Below are positions 6,259-13,916 of a DNA stretch of 17,063 nucleotides, piece after piece (within the stretch, counting starts at the first letter, position 1; each line of letters begins with the position of its first letter). The position numbers and the translations under genes were made by a program. The DNA lies in NCBI GenBank assembly GCA_964513925.1, contig CAZENR010000021.1, positions 1-17,063 of the forward strand, in the 5' to 3' direction. Below the pieces are notes generated by a model. The model did no database searches and was not told where the DNA came from. It saw nothing but the letters and a program-made list of their open reading frames with translations. The DNA is from DAORHV01 sp964513925 (GTDB lineage: Bacteria; Patescibacteriota; Gracilibacteria; Peribacterales; Peribacteraceae).

Positions 6259-7699
6259 GCGCGAAAATCGCCCGTACCTCTTTTACGGTCAAACCCAGTC
6301 GCTGTGCGAAGAGTGCATGGCGGTTGTCCCTGCCAAAATCCTGTTTCAGGACGGTAAGGTGTACTTTCGCAAGCGCTGCAAGGAGCATGGTTTCCAGAAG
6401 ACGCTTGTATCCACCGATGTCGAGTACTTCAAGCGTTGCAAGGAATACATCAAGCCGGGGGACATGCCCCAGGTGTTCCAAACCGAAATTCGCCGTGGCT
6501 GCCCCTACGATTGCGGCCTCTGTCCGGATCATGAGCAGCACACGTGCCTGGGTATCGTGGAGATCATCGACGAGTGCAATATGAAGTGCCCGGTGTGTTA
6601 CGCCATGTCCGGGCCAGGCAAGGGGCACGCGAAGTCCATGGAGGAAATAGATCGCTTGCTCGAAACGTTGGTGAAAAGCGAGGCCGAGCCTGACCTGGTG
6701 CAAATTTCGGGCGGCGAGCCGACGCTGCACCCCAAGATTCTGGAAGTTATCGATTTGGCCAAGAGTAAGCCTATTCGCCATGTGATGATCAATACCAACG
6801 GCATACGCATTGCGCAGGACGAAGCATTCGTTGCCGAGCTGGCCAAGCGCAAAAAAGGATTCGAGGTCTATTTGCAGTTCGATTCGTTGAACCCCGAGGC
6901 GCTCAAGAACATCCGTGGCGGCGACTTTACATCCATCCGCCAGAAGGCGCTCAAGAACTTGGAGAAGCACAACATTTCCACAACGCTGGTTGCCGTGATT
7001 AAGAAGGGTGTCAACGACCGCGAAGTGGACGACATTATCGCCCATGCGCTTACCTGGAAGTGCGTGCGCGGCGTTTCGTTCCAGCCGGTGCAGGACGTGG
7101 GTCGCAACGAGCATTTTTCTACAGAGAATCGCATGACGCTTTCAGAGGTGCGGCGAAATATCATCGAAGGCAAGCAGAATCCCTTCGGCGAACACGACAT
7201 GGTTCCGCTGCCTTGCCACCCGGATCACATTTCCATCGGCTATGCCATCAAATGGAAAGGGAAGGTGATTCCGGTAACAAGCCTCATCAGCAAAGAAGAC
7301 TTTTTGAAGGGCGCCGAGAACTCAGTCACGTTCGAGGTGAACCGCGCGCTCAAGCAGCAGTTCTTCCAGACGTACTCGCTTGCAACCGGCGGCGAGAGTT
7401 CAGCCGAAGCACTGAAGATGATGCTGTGCTGCCTGCCGAAGTTCAATGCGCCCGAGCTGAGCTACGATAACGTCTTCCGCGTCACGATCGTATCGTTCAT
7501 GGATAAGCACGATTTCTGCATTACGGCTATTAAGCGTTCGTGTATCCATTTCATTACCGATGGTCGCATTTACCCGTTCGAGACGTACAACATGTTCTAC
7601 AGAAGCGGGGCAATTCCGGCCCAAGGAATGGGGTGCGCCACCAAACCAAAGACTGTTGTCGTGCCGCGCAAAGGGTCGATTCCGCTCGATGCAGACTAA
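6236..7699 (+). CDS. Radical SAM enzyme of the MJ0619/tetraether lipid synthase (COG1964-like) type
   Basis: A 487-residue radical SAM protein. The core motif CNMKCPVC (Cys 114, 118, 121; CX3CX2C) should hold the SAM-cleaving [4Fe-4S] cluster, and GGEP (159-162) is the SAM-binding loop. Just before it, residues 89-104 carry four more Cys (GCPYDCGLCPDHEQHTC), as in the MJ0619 family. The N-terminus has a CEEC and CKEHG metal site (24-27, 48-52). Together these mark the family of M. jannaschii MJ0619, first described as a pterin methyltransferase and later shown to be a tetraether lipid synthase that joins lipid tails carbon to carbon. The C-terminal block (residues 434-452, SCIHFITDGRIYPFETYN) is recognisable but has lost Cys that I recall in archaeal members (PFC to PFE). 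Overlap with the Lgt-like gene suggests a lipid substrate; this is inferred. Confidence 0.85.
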   Translation: MPATKEFKRENRPYLFYGQTQSLCEECMAVVPAKILFQDGKVYFRKRCKEHGFQKTLVSTDVEYFKRCKEYIKPGDMPQVFQTEIRRGCPYDCGLCPDHEQHTCLGIVEIIDECNMKCPVCYAMSGPGKGHAKSMEEIDRLLETLVKSEAEPDLVQISGGEPTLHPKILEVIDLAKSKPIRHVMINTNGIRIAQDEAFVAELAKRKKGFEVYLQFDSLNPEALKNIRGGDFTSIRQKALKNLEKHNISTTLVAVIKKGVNDREVDDIIAHALTWKCVRGVSFQPVQDVGRNEHFSTENRMTLSEVRRNIIEGKQNPFGEHDMVPLPCHPDHISIGYAIKWKGKVIPVTSLISKEDFLKGAENSVTFEVNRALKQQFFQTYSLATGGESSAEALKMMLCCLPKFNAPELSYDNVFRVTIVSFMDKHDFCITAIKRSCIHFITDGRIYPFETYNMFYRSGAIPAQGMGCATKPKTVVVPRKGSIPLDAD

Positions 7700-7708
7700 G
7701 TGGAAAAA

Positions 7709-7736
7709 TTGACAAAGACACATAGTATTCTATTTT
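7709..7736 (+). promoter_or_regulatory. Promoter for the glycosyltransferase, leaderless
   Basis: A perfect TTGACA (7709-7714) and TATTTT (7731-7736) are separated by 16 nt. ATG 7743 follows after six bases, so transcription should start at the start codon. No Shine-Dalgarno. Confidence 0.75.
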
Positions 7737-7742
7737 TGCAGT

Positions 7743-8567
7743 ATGCGACCGCATGTCCTGCCCGACACGCTCGTGGAAGCACGGCGCCTGTTTCCCCAGG
7801 CGGTGCAATCTGCCGTACCGGTGCTCAGTATCGCAGTTCCGGCTTTGAACGAAGAAAAGGCCCTGCCCAATACGTTACGCGCCGTGTGTCGATCGGCATG
7901 CCATCAACTACTGCTGGAAGGCGGCGTTCCGTTTGAGGTGATGGTGGTGGACAACGGCAGTACTGATGCCACCGCAGAACTTGCTCACACTTTCGGCGCA
8001 TCGGTCGTTTCTGCTCCAGAGCGCGGCATTTCCCATGCCCGCAATGCCGGTTTGCATGCGGCGAAAGGAGACATTCTGCTTTGGACCGATGCCGATGCAA
8101 CCGTGCCGCAGCAGTGGGTGTTACGGCACATGCGGCACTACCAAGACCCATCCGTAGTTGCTGTAAGTGGGTCTACTATTTTGCCGGGGCAACACTGGTC
8201 GTTGCAGTTTCTGCGCACGCTGTACGACTGTTTCCGTGAGCGCGACCCGCACCTTACGTACCATCGCCAGTACGGTTGGGAAGGCGGTGGGTGTAACGTG
8301 TCGTACCGGAGGCAACTGGGCTTGGATGTCGGCGGGTACTCCACCGCTGTACAGCGCGGCGAAGATGCGTGGATATGGATAGCGCTCAAGCAACATGCAA
8401 AACGTACCGGGGGGCGCGTCGTGGACGCCTTTCGTGACCGGCATATGCGCGTGGAGGCAAGCGCGCGCAGGTTTGCAACGATCGATCGCATTATCGAAGA
8501 GCTGCGCATGCACCTGAAACAATCTTACGCCGGCAGCGAGAAGTTTCGTGCCCAGGATTACCGCTAG
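7743..8567 (+). CDS. Family 2 glycosyltransferase (GT-A fold)
   Basis: A 274-residue cytosolic glycosyltransferase. It transfers a sugar from a nucleotide-sugar donor, probably in polysaccharide or protein glycan assembly at the inner face of the membrane. The GT-A signature is complete: LSIAVPALNEEKALPNTL near residue 27, DNGSTD at 70-75, the ARNAGL nucleotide-site segment near 100, DADA (metal-binding DxD) at 116-119, and GEDAW at 206-210 with the likely catalytic Asp. A C-terminal helical tail lacks membrane segments, so membrane contact, if any, is peripheral. Donor and acceptor cannot be read from the sequence. Its TAG stop interlocks with the stop of the convergent MscS gene in one CTAG. 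Confidence 0.9.
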   Translation: MRPHVLPDTLVEARRLFPQAVQSAVPVLSIAVPALNEEKALPNTLRAVCRSACHQLLLEGGVPFEVMVVDNGSTDATAELAHTFGASVVSAPERGISHARNAGLHAAKGDILLWTDADATVPQQWVLRHMRHYQDPSVVAVSGSTILPGQHWSLQFLRTLYDCFRERDPHLTYHRQYGWEGGGCNVSYRRQLGLDVGGYSTAVQRGEDAWIWIALKQHAKRTGGRVVDAFRDRHMRVEASARRFATIDRIIEELRMHLKQSYAGSEKFRAQDYR

Positions 8568-9118
8568 GCTTTGCGCGTGTAGTTGCCGATAACGCTGTTG
8601 CTCAGCGAGCCATTGGGCATAATGATCAACTTGGTGCCGTCGGCACTCTTGAGCAGCGTGGAGAAAATTTCGATTTTATGTACGGTTCCGCGCTGTCCTT
8701 GCGCCTCGATATCGTCGCCTACCTGGAACGGCTTGAAGAACAAGATGAGAATGCCGCCGGACAAATTGCTCAAGCTACCCTGCAGCGATAGGCCTACCGC
8801 CAAGCTGGCGGCGCCGAGAATGGCGATGAACGACGTCATTTGAATGCCCACCATCATGGCAACCGTAATCAGAATGAGCATCTTCAGCACGATGGTCACC
8901 ATGCTGTGCAGAAAGCCTGCCAGCGTTCGGTCTACGCGCTGGGTAGATAGTGCACGATCCATCACAGATACTGCTATGCGCACGAGGCGGAATCCTACGA
9001 GCAAGGTGATAATTGCCAACAACAATTGCGGCAGATACACCATTGCCATGGAGACGAATTGATCCAAATACTTCAGAACAGGTGCTGGCATAAGGGAGGG
9101 GAAATGGCTCCAATCCAT
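8564..9118 (-). CDS. MscS-type mechanosensitive channel lacking the C-terminal domain
   Basis: A 184-residue small-conductance mechanosensitive channel. Two hydrophobic helices precede the pore helix (GAASLAVGLSLQGSLSNLSG), which is close to TM3 of E. coli MscS and keeps the Gly/Ala packing and the two pore Leu. The beta domain follows (FKPFQVGDDIEAQGQRGTVH, KSADGTKLIIMPNGSLSNS). The protein stops at GNYTRKA, where E. coli MscS continues for about 105 residues to form the lower vestibule. The next in-frame codons after TAG soon include TAA, so no simple suppression would restore it. I chose ATG 9118; a TTG at 9145 would add nine residues. TGTACT lies six bases upstream, a weak -10. It is divergent from the caspase-like gene with a 68-nt shared upstream region. 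Confidence 0.88.
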   Translation of the reverse strand: MDWSHFPSLMPAPVLKYLDQFVSMAMVYLPQLLLAIITLLVGFRLVRIAVSVMDRALSTQRVDRTLAGFLHSMVTIVLKMLILITVAMMVGIQMTSFIAILGAASLAVGLSLQGSLSNLSGGILILFFKPFQVGDDIEAQGQRGTVHKIEIFSTLLKSADGTKLIIMPNGSLSNSVIGNYTRKA

Positions 9119-9172
9119 GCTAGGAGTACACGTGCTCGCTGGCAAGAACTGTACTACGGCGCCCGCCTGCGC

Positions 9173-9178
9173 TAGCGT
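9173..9178 (+). promoter_or_regulatory. Possible -10 element for the large secreted protein
   Basis: TAGCGT, eight bases before ATG 9187. It is the weakest of the -10 hexamers listed here, and no -35 is evident. It fits the position rule seen at the other genes. Confidence 0.3.
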
Positions 9179-9186
9179 TGCATGTT

Positions 9187-12100
9187 ATGAACACCCTCCA
9201 ACGTCTTTCTGCCGGCGCTCTCGCGCTCGGCATGCTGTTCCATAGCGGTTCGTCCTTTGCAGAGCAGGCAATGGAACTTCGCTTCAGTAAGCCGGTGATG
9301 CTCGGTGAAGCGCCTACGCCACAAGAGCTGCTGATGCAATCGGACAACTATAAAGATGGCGTATTGTCGTTTGGCGGACGAGAGTACGTGTTCGATGCGT
9401 ACGGTCACGCGGTGCTCAAGCAACCGGAACAAGGATGGCTGTGCGGCTGGTTCGGCTGGTGGTGCCCAGTGCTCGTTGCTGGCGACATGGAAGTGAGCAA
9501 AGCGGAAGCGCAGCAGCGAGTATTGTCCCAGGTGGTGTCTGCTGTGCACGCCGAAATGGTTGCCGAGACGGGGCGAATACAGCCGCTCTTGGCATACGCG
9601 TATCCAACGCCCCTGGCTGCCGGTACGGTCGTATATCAGCACACCGACCGCAATCCTCCCATGAACGTATTGCACGATTCATGGTTCTTCTTCTTGGATC
9701 TTGAGCCGCATCTGTATTTTGACCATCGTGCTGAATTCGTACTGGTAGACGGTACGACGGGCGATATTACGCGCAGTCGCGTGTTCTCGCCGCCGGTCAT
9801 TGACGGTGTCATTCGTTATAACGCGCAAGCAGAGCGTTTTGAGAGCGCAGACCGTTTTTATCCGCTGTCTCTCGACAGCCTCCCGGAGGCGTCACAGTGG
9901 CGGATGAACTATGCATCGCCAGTATCGAACCCGGATGCGTCGGATGTTCGGCGCGTGACGGCGCCGCAAGCCAGTCTGCATGCCCCGATGCAAGAACATC
10001 TCTTTTCCCTCCTTCCCGTTGCCCAGGCGCAGGACGCTCCCGCTCCGGAAGGGGCGGATCCATGCAAAGACAAGCCACGCAAAAAAGTCGCAGTCACCGT
10101 CGTAGGCGAAGGCCCTCGCACACTGCATGACGATGGCTTTGTCGACGGCGAGGACATGGCGACAAGCGAAGCAGCAGTAGTGAACATGTTCGGCGAAGCG
10201 GGAGTAGCACATGGCGATATCCACCGCTTCAACCCCGAAAACACCCCCACCGTCGAAAAGCTGTTCGAAGAGATCCGCAAGGTTACCAAAGACCTTGGGC
10301 CATGCGATAAGTTGTTCTTCTATGTCTTTGCTCATGGAACCATTTACGACGAGAACGGAGATCATATTCCGGATTCGCCTTCAGACGAAATCGTGTATGG
10401 ACATGGCGAGGGCAAGGAGTACATCGGTAAGACTCGGTGGCACGACAAGTCGTTGCTGAAGCTTCTGGAGGAGATTCAAGCGCAAGATATGAACTTCATA
10501 CTTGAAAGCTGTTACAGCGGGTCTGTCCGTGAGTGTATTGCACAAGGCGCTGGCAATCCCGCAGCAGGCACGAATTGGCATATATTCCTTGCTTCTGGCA
10601 GCAGAAAGCCTTCGTACACGCTTCCGAACAAGGGTGCGGAATACACCGTTGCAATGACTGCATGCGTGAGCAAGAAGTTATCAGAACGCGGCATCGTCTA
10701 TCCCACCATCGAGCAAATTGAGGCGATTATGAACGAGTGCCAGGAAGAAATCGTCGCACAGAGTTCGAAGTACCTGTCGCCGTCCATGCCGGAGCACTAC
10801 ACCCATGTGACCTACAGCGTTTCGCCGAACCAACGCGTTACCGAAGGCAATGCAGGCGTGAAATACGCGGAGTTCACCATCACTCGGGATCCTGCTGACG
10901 ATCGCCCCGTAGATGTGAACTGGGGTACGTACGATCCAAATCCGGATGACGATGTCTCTAATTACGCAAACCCCAAAGATTACGAGTGGGTAAAGAAGCC
11001 ACAAGTCGCGCATTTCGAGCCGGGCCAGTCGACGGTGACGATTCGTATTGCCATACACGGCGATACCGATCCGGAAGACGATGAAACGTTTGGTGTGTGG
11101 TTCTATGCCATCGGCATCGGCCGCACGGTGACCATCGTCGATGACGACAAGCCTGTTGCATCTTCTTCATCTTCGTCATCTGTTTCTTCCAGGTCCGTAA
11201 GCAGTGCGGCAAGTAGCAGCGCCACAACCGGAGCTACGGATGCAGTCATTGTGTTGGAGGGGCCGTATGTCGTCGGCCCGTATACCGACCCAAACGACTT
11301 CTCTCGTTGGGTGGAGAAGAAGCTGAAAGAAAAAGAAGATACTGGCGGGACAGGCATAACGATCACAATCGATCCGAGCGACTGGAAAATTGATGACGGT
11401 TACGGGCAGAAGCAACCTGAAATCGACATTGTTCCCAAGTGTCCAACATGCGAGGAGCTGGCCGCAGATGCCATGACACAGGCGGAAATTTGTGAGTTGT
11501 TCGAGCAAGATTTGGCGGACGCACGTGCGCTGGAGGCCGACCTCAAGCGTCAGACTGCCTCCGCGGAAAAAGATCTGAAGACCGCAACAGATGCCTTGCG
11601 TGCGTTCAGCAACCCCAAGAGCTATGCGGAATCCAACGGTCGGCGCGTTACGAGTAGCGATGTGCAGGCAGAGCGCGAATGGGCGCAGCAGCAGTGGTCG
11701 AAGTACAAGAATGGAGATATGAACGCACAGCAGCTTTCTGATCGTTGGAAGAATGGCATGACCGAAGCCGAGCGCGAGCAGGTGAAAGCGGACATTCGCG
11801 CGCGCCTGGAAGATGCGGTCGCCGCGGCAGAGCAGCGCCTGAACGATGCGCGTGACGAGGCCAAGGATCTTGCCGCGGAGATCAAGCAGATGCAGGCAGA
11901 TGCGGATGCCTGTAATGCCGAACTGGATCACCTGATTGCCGCATGGTTGGATTGCGAAGAAGACTCCTGCACAGAAACGGACGAGCCCATAGGCGTCGTG
12001 CCCGGCGGCAGCGTGTCTTCGTACGCTGCGTCCAGCACGCATTCGGTACGCACGGGTGTTGCGTCGTCTAGCAGCTCATCACGCTCGAGCTCGAAACCGA

Positions 12101-12753
12101 CTGCCGTGCAGTCCTCTGCAAGCGCTCAAAGCAAGTCTTCATCTTCGTCGGTTCCAAAAGCTTCTTCGTCGAAATCCGCATCATCTTCCAGTGCCGCTGC
12201 CGTAAGCACGTGTCCAAACGGCACAACGCCTCATCGCTACGAATGTGAAGAGTACTGTGGTCACGAAGGGGGAACGTGTGTGGATAACAGAGGAGATGGT
12301 TGCTGGTCTTGCAGCGTTGCGCAGTGTCCTGCCGGCACGTTTACCAACGATTGTCCTTCAAGCTGCGGCAACGGCTGCGATCTCGTGGGACAGGATGGCG
12401 AGACCAAGTGTTACCAGTGCAAGAAGAGTTGCAGCGAAGTATGTGCTGATTTTGCACAGGTGGGCACGAACTGGAACAGCTACATTCAAGGCCAGCTGAA
12501 CCAGTACACCTGCGTCTCCGGCGCGAGCGTGGAAGTGGAGTCCACTACCATTGGCAGCTGCACCTGCAGCAATCAGCCTGTGGTGCAGGTGGACACCACC
12601 GTCCCTGTCTGCAAAGGAACTCCTTGTGGCGATGTGCAGTGTGGAGGTTCGGCTACCTGCCAAGCAGGCGAAAATACAGTCACCGTGCGCTGTAACTGGG
12701 GTGGCTGGCGAAACATAGGCGAGAACCAATTCCAGCCGGTGCTGGGCCAGTAA
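9187..12753 (+). CDS. Secreted multi-domain caspase-like (C13/C14-type) protein with Calx-beta domain
   Basis: An 1188-residue exported protein. A signal peptide (MNTLQRLSAGALALGMLFHS, ending near SSFAEQ) is followed by an N-terminal domain to about 260 with a PepSY/propeptide-like strand pattern (FFFLDLEPHLYFDHRAEFVL, VDGTTGDITRSR). Residues about 298-500 are a caspase-fold peptidase-like domain with FAHGT (His383) and LESCYSGS (Cys442) as the likely dyad. A Calx-beta domain spans about 542-654 (VTEGNAGVKYAEFTI, ending in VTIVDDD). Then come a polyserine linker (658-682), a region with CPTC at 752-755, a coiled coil (about 758-915), a second polyserine linker (942-1006) and a Cys-rich C-terminal domain (from Cys1009). 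No C-terminal anchor is seen. The start is ATG 9187, not TTG 9178. Substrate and partner are unknown; the peptidase may be self-processing. Confidence 0.88.
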   Translation: MNTLQRLSAGALALGMLFHSGSSFAEQAMELRFSKPVMLGEAPTPQELLMQSDNYKDGVLSFGGREYVFDAYGHAVLKQPEQGWLCGWFGWWCPVLVAGDMEVSKAEAQQRVLSQVVSAVHAEMVAETGRIQPLLAYAYPTPLAAGTVVYQHTDRNPPMNVLHDSWFFFLDLEPHLYFDHRAEFVLVDGTTGDITRSRVFSPPVIDGVIRYNAQAERFESADRFYPLSLDSLPEASQWRMNYASPVSNPDASDVRRVTAPQASLHAPMQEHLFSLLPVAQAQDAPAPEGADPCKDKPRKKVAVTVVGEGPRTLHDDGFVDGEDMATSEAAVVNMFGEAGVAHGDIHRFNPENTPTVEKLFEEIRKVTKDLGPCDKLFFYVFAHGTIYDENGDHIPDSPSDEIVYGHGEGKEYIGKTRWHDKSLLKLLEEIQAQDMNFILESCYSGSVRECIAQGAGNPAAGTNWHIFLASGSRKPSYTLPNKGAEYTVAMTACVSKKLSERGIVYPTIEQIEAIMNECQEEIVAQSSKYLSPSMPEHYTHVTYSVSPNQRVTEGNAGVKYAEFTITRDPADDRPVDVNWGTYDPNPDDDVSNYANPKDYEWVKKPQVAHFEPGQSTVTIRIAIHGDTDPEDDETFGVWFYAIGIGRTVTIVDDDKPVASSSSSSSVSSRSVSSAASSSATTGATDAVIVLEGPYVVGPYTDPNDFSRWVEKKLKEKEDTGGTGITITIDPSDWKIDDGYGQKQPEIDIVPKCPTCEELAADAMTQAEICELFEQDLADARALEADLKRQTASAEKDLKTATDALRAFSNPKSYAESNGRRVTSSDVQAEREWAQQQWSKYKNGDMNAQQLSDRWKNGMTEAEREQVKADIRARLEDAVAAAEQRLNDARDEAKDLAAEIKQMQADADACNAELDHLIAAWLDCEEDSCTETDEPIGVVPGGSVSSYAASSTHSVRTGVASSSSSSRSSSKPTAVQSSASAQSKSSSSSVPKASSSKSASSSSAAAVSTCPNGTTPHRYECEEYCGHEGGTCVDNRGDGCWSCSVAQCPAGTFTNDCPSSCGNGCDLVGQDGETKCYQCKKSCSEVCADFAQVGTNWNSYIQGQLNQYTCVSGASVEVESTTIGSCTCSNQPVVQVDTTVPVCKGTPCGDVQCGGSATCQAGENTVTVRCNWGGWRNIGENQFQPVLGQ

Positions 12754-12765
12754 TGTAGATTTTTA

Positions 12766-12793
12766 TTGACATGTGGCGGTAGGTCTGTAGCCT
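12766..12793 (+). promoter_or_regulatory. Promoter for the two-gene unknown operon
   Basis: A perfect TTGACA (12766-12771) and TAGCCT (12788-12793) are separated by 16 nt. ATG 12803 lies nine bases after the -10, for a leader of only a few bases. No Shine-Dalgarno. It sits in the 49-nt gap after the caspase-like gene, which shows no terminator hairpin. Confidence 0.65.
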
Positions 12794-12802
12794 GCCGCCA
12801 CC

Positions 12803-13912
12803 ATGAATACTCCGTCGGCACATGCTCCGGACGTAGAAGAACTGTTGCTGCTCGCAGCGGAGAAATCATACGGCGCCAATGAAGAAACGTTCCCAGAGGC
12901 CGCGCATGCCGTGAATTGTTTGATGTCGCTACACGCCAGGCGTCAGGGGAGTACATTGCAACAGATGGCTGTGGGTACGCTGCTTCTGGATGTTGGCGCA
13001 TTGTCCGAGGGCGAGGAAGGGGCCGAAAATCTACAGATTGCCGACTCCAAAACGGCACCGCCCATACTGAGCAATGGTGTAGATGGGTACATCTTGGACA
13101 CGCAGCAACTTGTGCAATTGGCGAATGGGGTTCTTGGAGTGCAGTCGTCGGTGCGTGACCGTGTGACAGCGTATGTCGCGCTGCGGTTATGCGAGCATGT
13201 GCCGCAAGAATTGCACGAGATGCATGTGGTAGAGCAGGCGCGTACGGCATTGGTAGGGCCTACCCCCCTCGATGTGCTTACTCGGGTGTACGCGCGCAGG
13301 GTACTGGCGCTTACCTGCGATAATTCGGATGAGGTATTCGCCCTGTTCCGCGCGGCGCTGGATGAGGGGCATCCATTCGAGGCGGTACGGCTTGCCGAGG
13401 CCGGACACGTAAAAATGAACGGCGCCAAATCCATGTCGCTGTTGGCGCTTGGCGTGACTGCCGCCGAAGAGTTGGGCCAGGAAGCCGTGGTACGCATGTA
13501 CGGGTTGCTGTTTCAGTCGTTGCGCCGTCGCTTCCATACCTTGCATCACGCGCTTCCCGATGGTGCAGATCTCTCTGCAAATCCCGAGATGCGTTCACTC
13601 ATCGGTGAACTTGGGCAGCTCGTCAGTACGTTTTCAACTCAGGAAGGTTGTGAGGATTTGCTGATGTTCGGTTTGGCCGAAATGGCCCTGCAACATTCCA
13701 TGTTAGGTGACTACGAAGAGGCGGTAGACGCACTTGCCCGCTTGGAAGGGGAGGGTGAACGCAACGGAGGCATTTCCGAAGGCGTGCGCGGCATGATGCA
13801 GTTGGCCCAGGAAATCATCGATCGCATTGCGCCGCAAGATGACGACAGCGACACGCAATCCGATTGGTCGCCCGAGGACAGAGATCCTCCAGATTGGAAT
13901 ACGCATAACTAA
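12803..13912 (+). CDS. Hypothetical helical protein, possibly repeat-containing
   Basis: I do not recognise this 369-residue protein. It is soluble and strongly helical, with several Ala/Leu-rich helix pairs (VRDRVTAYVALRLCEHVPQE, LDVLTRVYARRVLALTC, ALDEGHPFEAVRLAEAGHVK, YEEAVDALARLEGEGE) that resemble TPR-like solenoid units, though no clear TPR consensus is seen. The last 30 or so residues are acidic and disordered (DDDSDTQSDWSPEDRDPPDW). There is no signal peptide or membrane segment. It is the first gene of a tandem pair: its TAA (13910-13912) is four bases before the ATG of the next gene, so the two are probably cotranslated from one mRNA. A scaffold or protein-binding role is a guess from the fold type only. 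Confidence 0.8.
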   Translation: MNTPSAHAPDVEELLLLAAEKSYGANEETFPEAAHAVNCLMSLHARRQGSTLQQMAVGTLLLDVGALSEGEEGAENLQIADSKTAPPILSNGVDGYILDTQQLVQLANGVLGVQSSVRDRVTAYVALRLCEHVPQELHEMHVVEQARTALVGPTPLDVLTRVYARRVLALTCDNSDEVFALFRAALDEGHPFEAVRLAEAGHVKMNGAKSMSLLALGVTAAEELGQEAVVRMYGLLFQSLRRRFHTLHHALPDGADLSANPEMRSLIGELGQLVSTFSTQEGCEDLLMFGLAEMALQHSMLGDYEEAVDALARLEGEGERNGGISEGVRGMMQLAQEIIDRIAPQDDDSDTQSDWSPEDRDPPDWNTHN

Positions 13913-13916
13913 CGCC

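Noticed and set aside
8564..9118. Calling the MscS gene a pseudogene
   Set aside because: The remaining frame is intact with all pore and beta-domain motifs, and no remnant of the C-terminal domain follows. It may be a functional short form.
11176..12042. A 288-codon minus-strand open frame inside the large secreted protein
   Set aside because: It is antisense to the coiled coil and polyserine linkers, whose codon bias keeps reverse frames open. No motif or start signal supports it.
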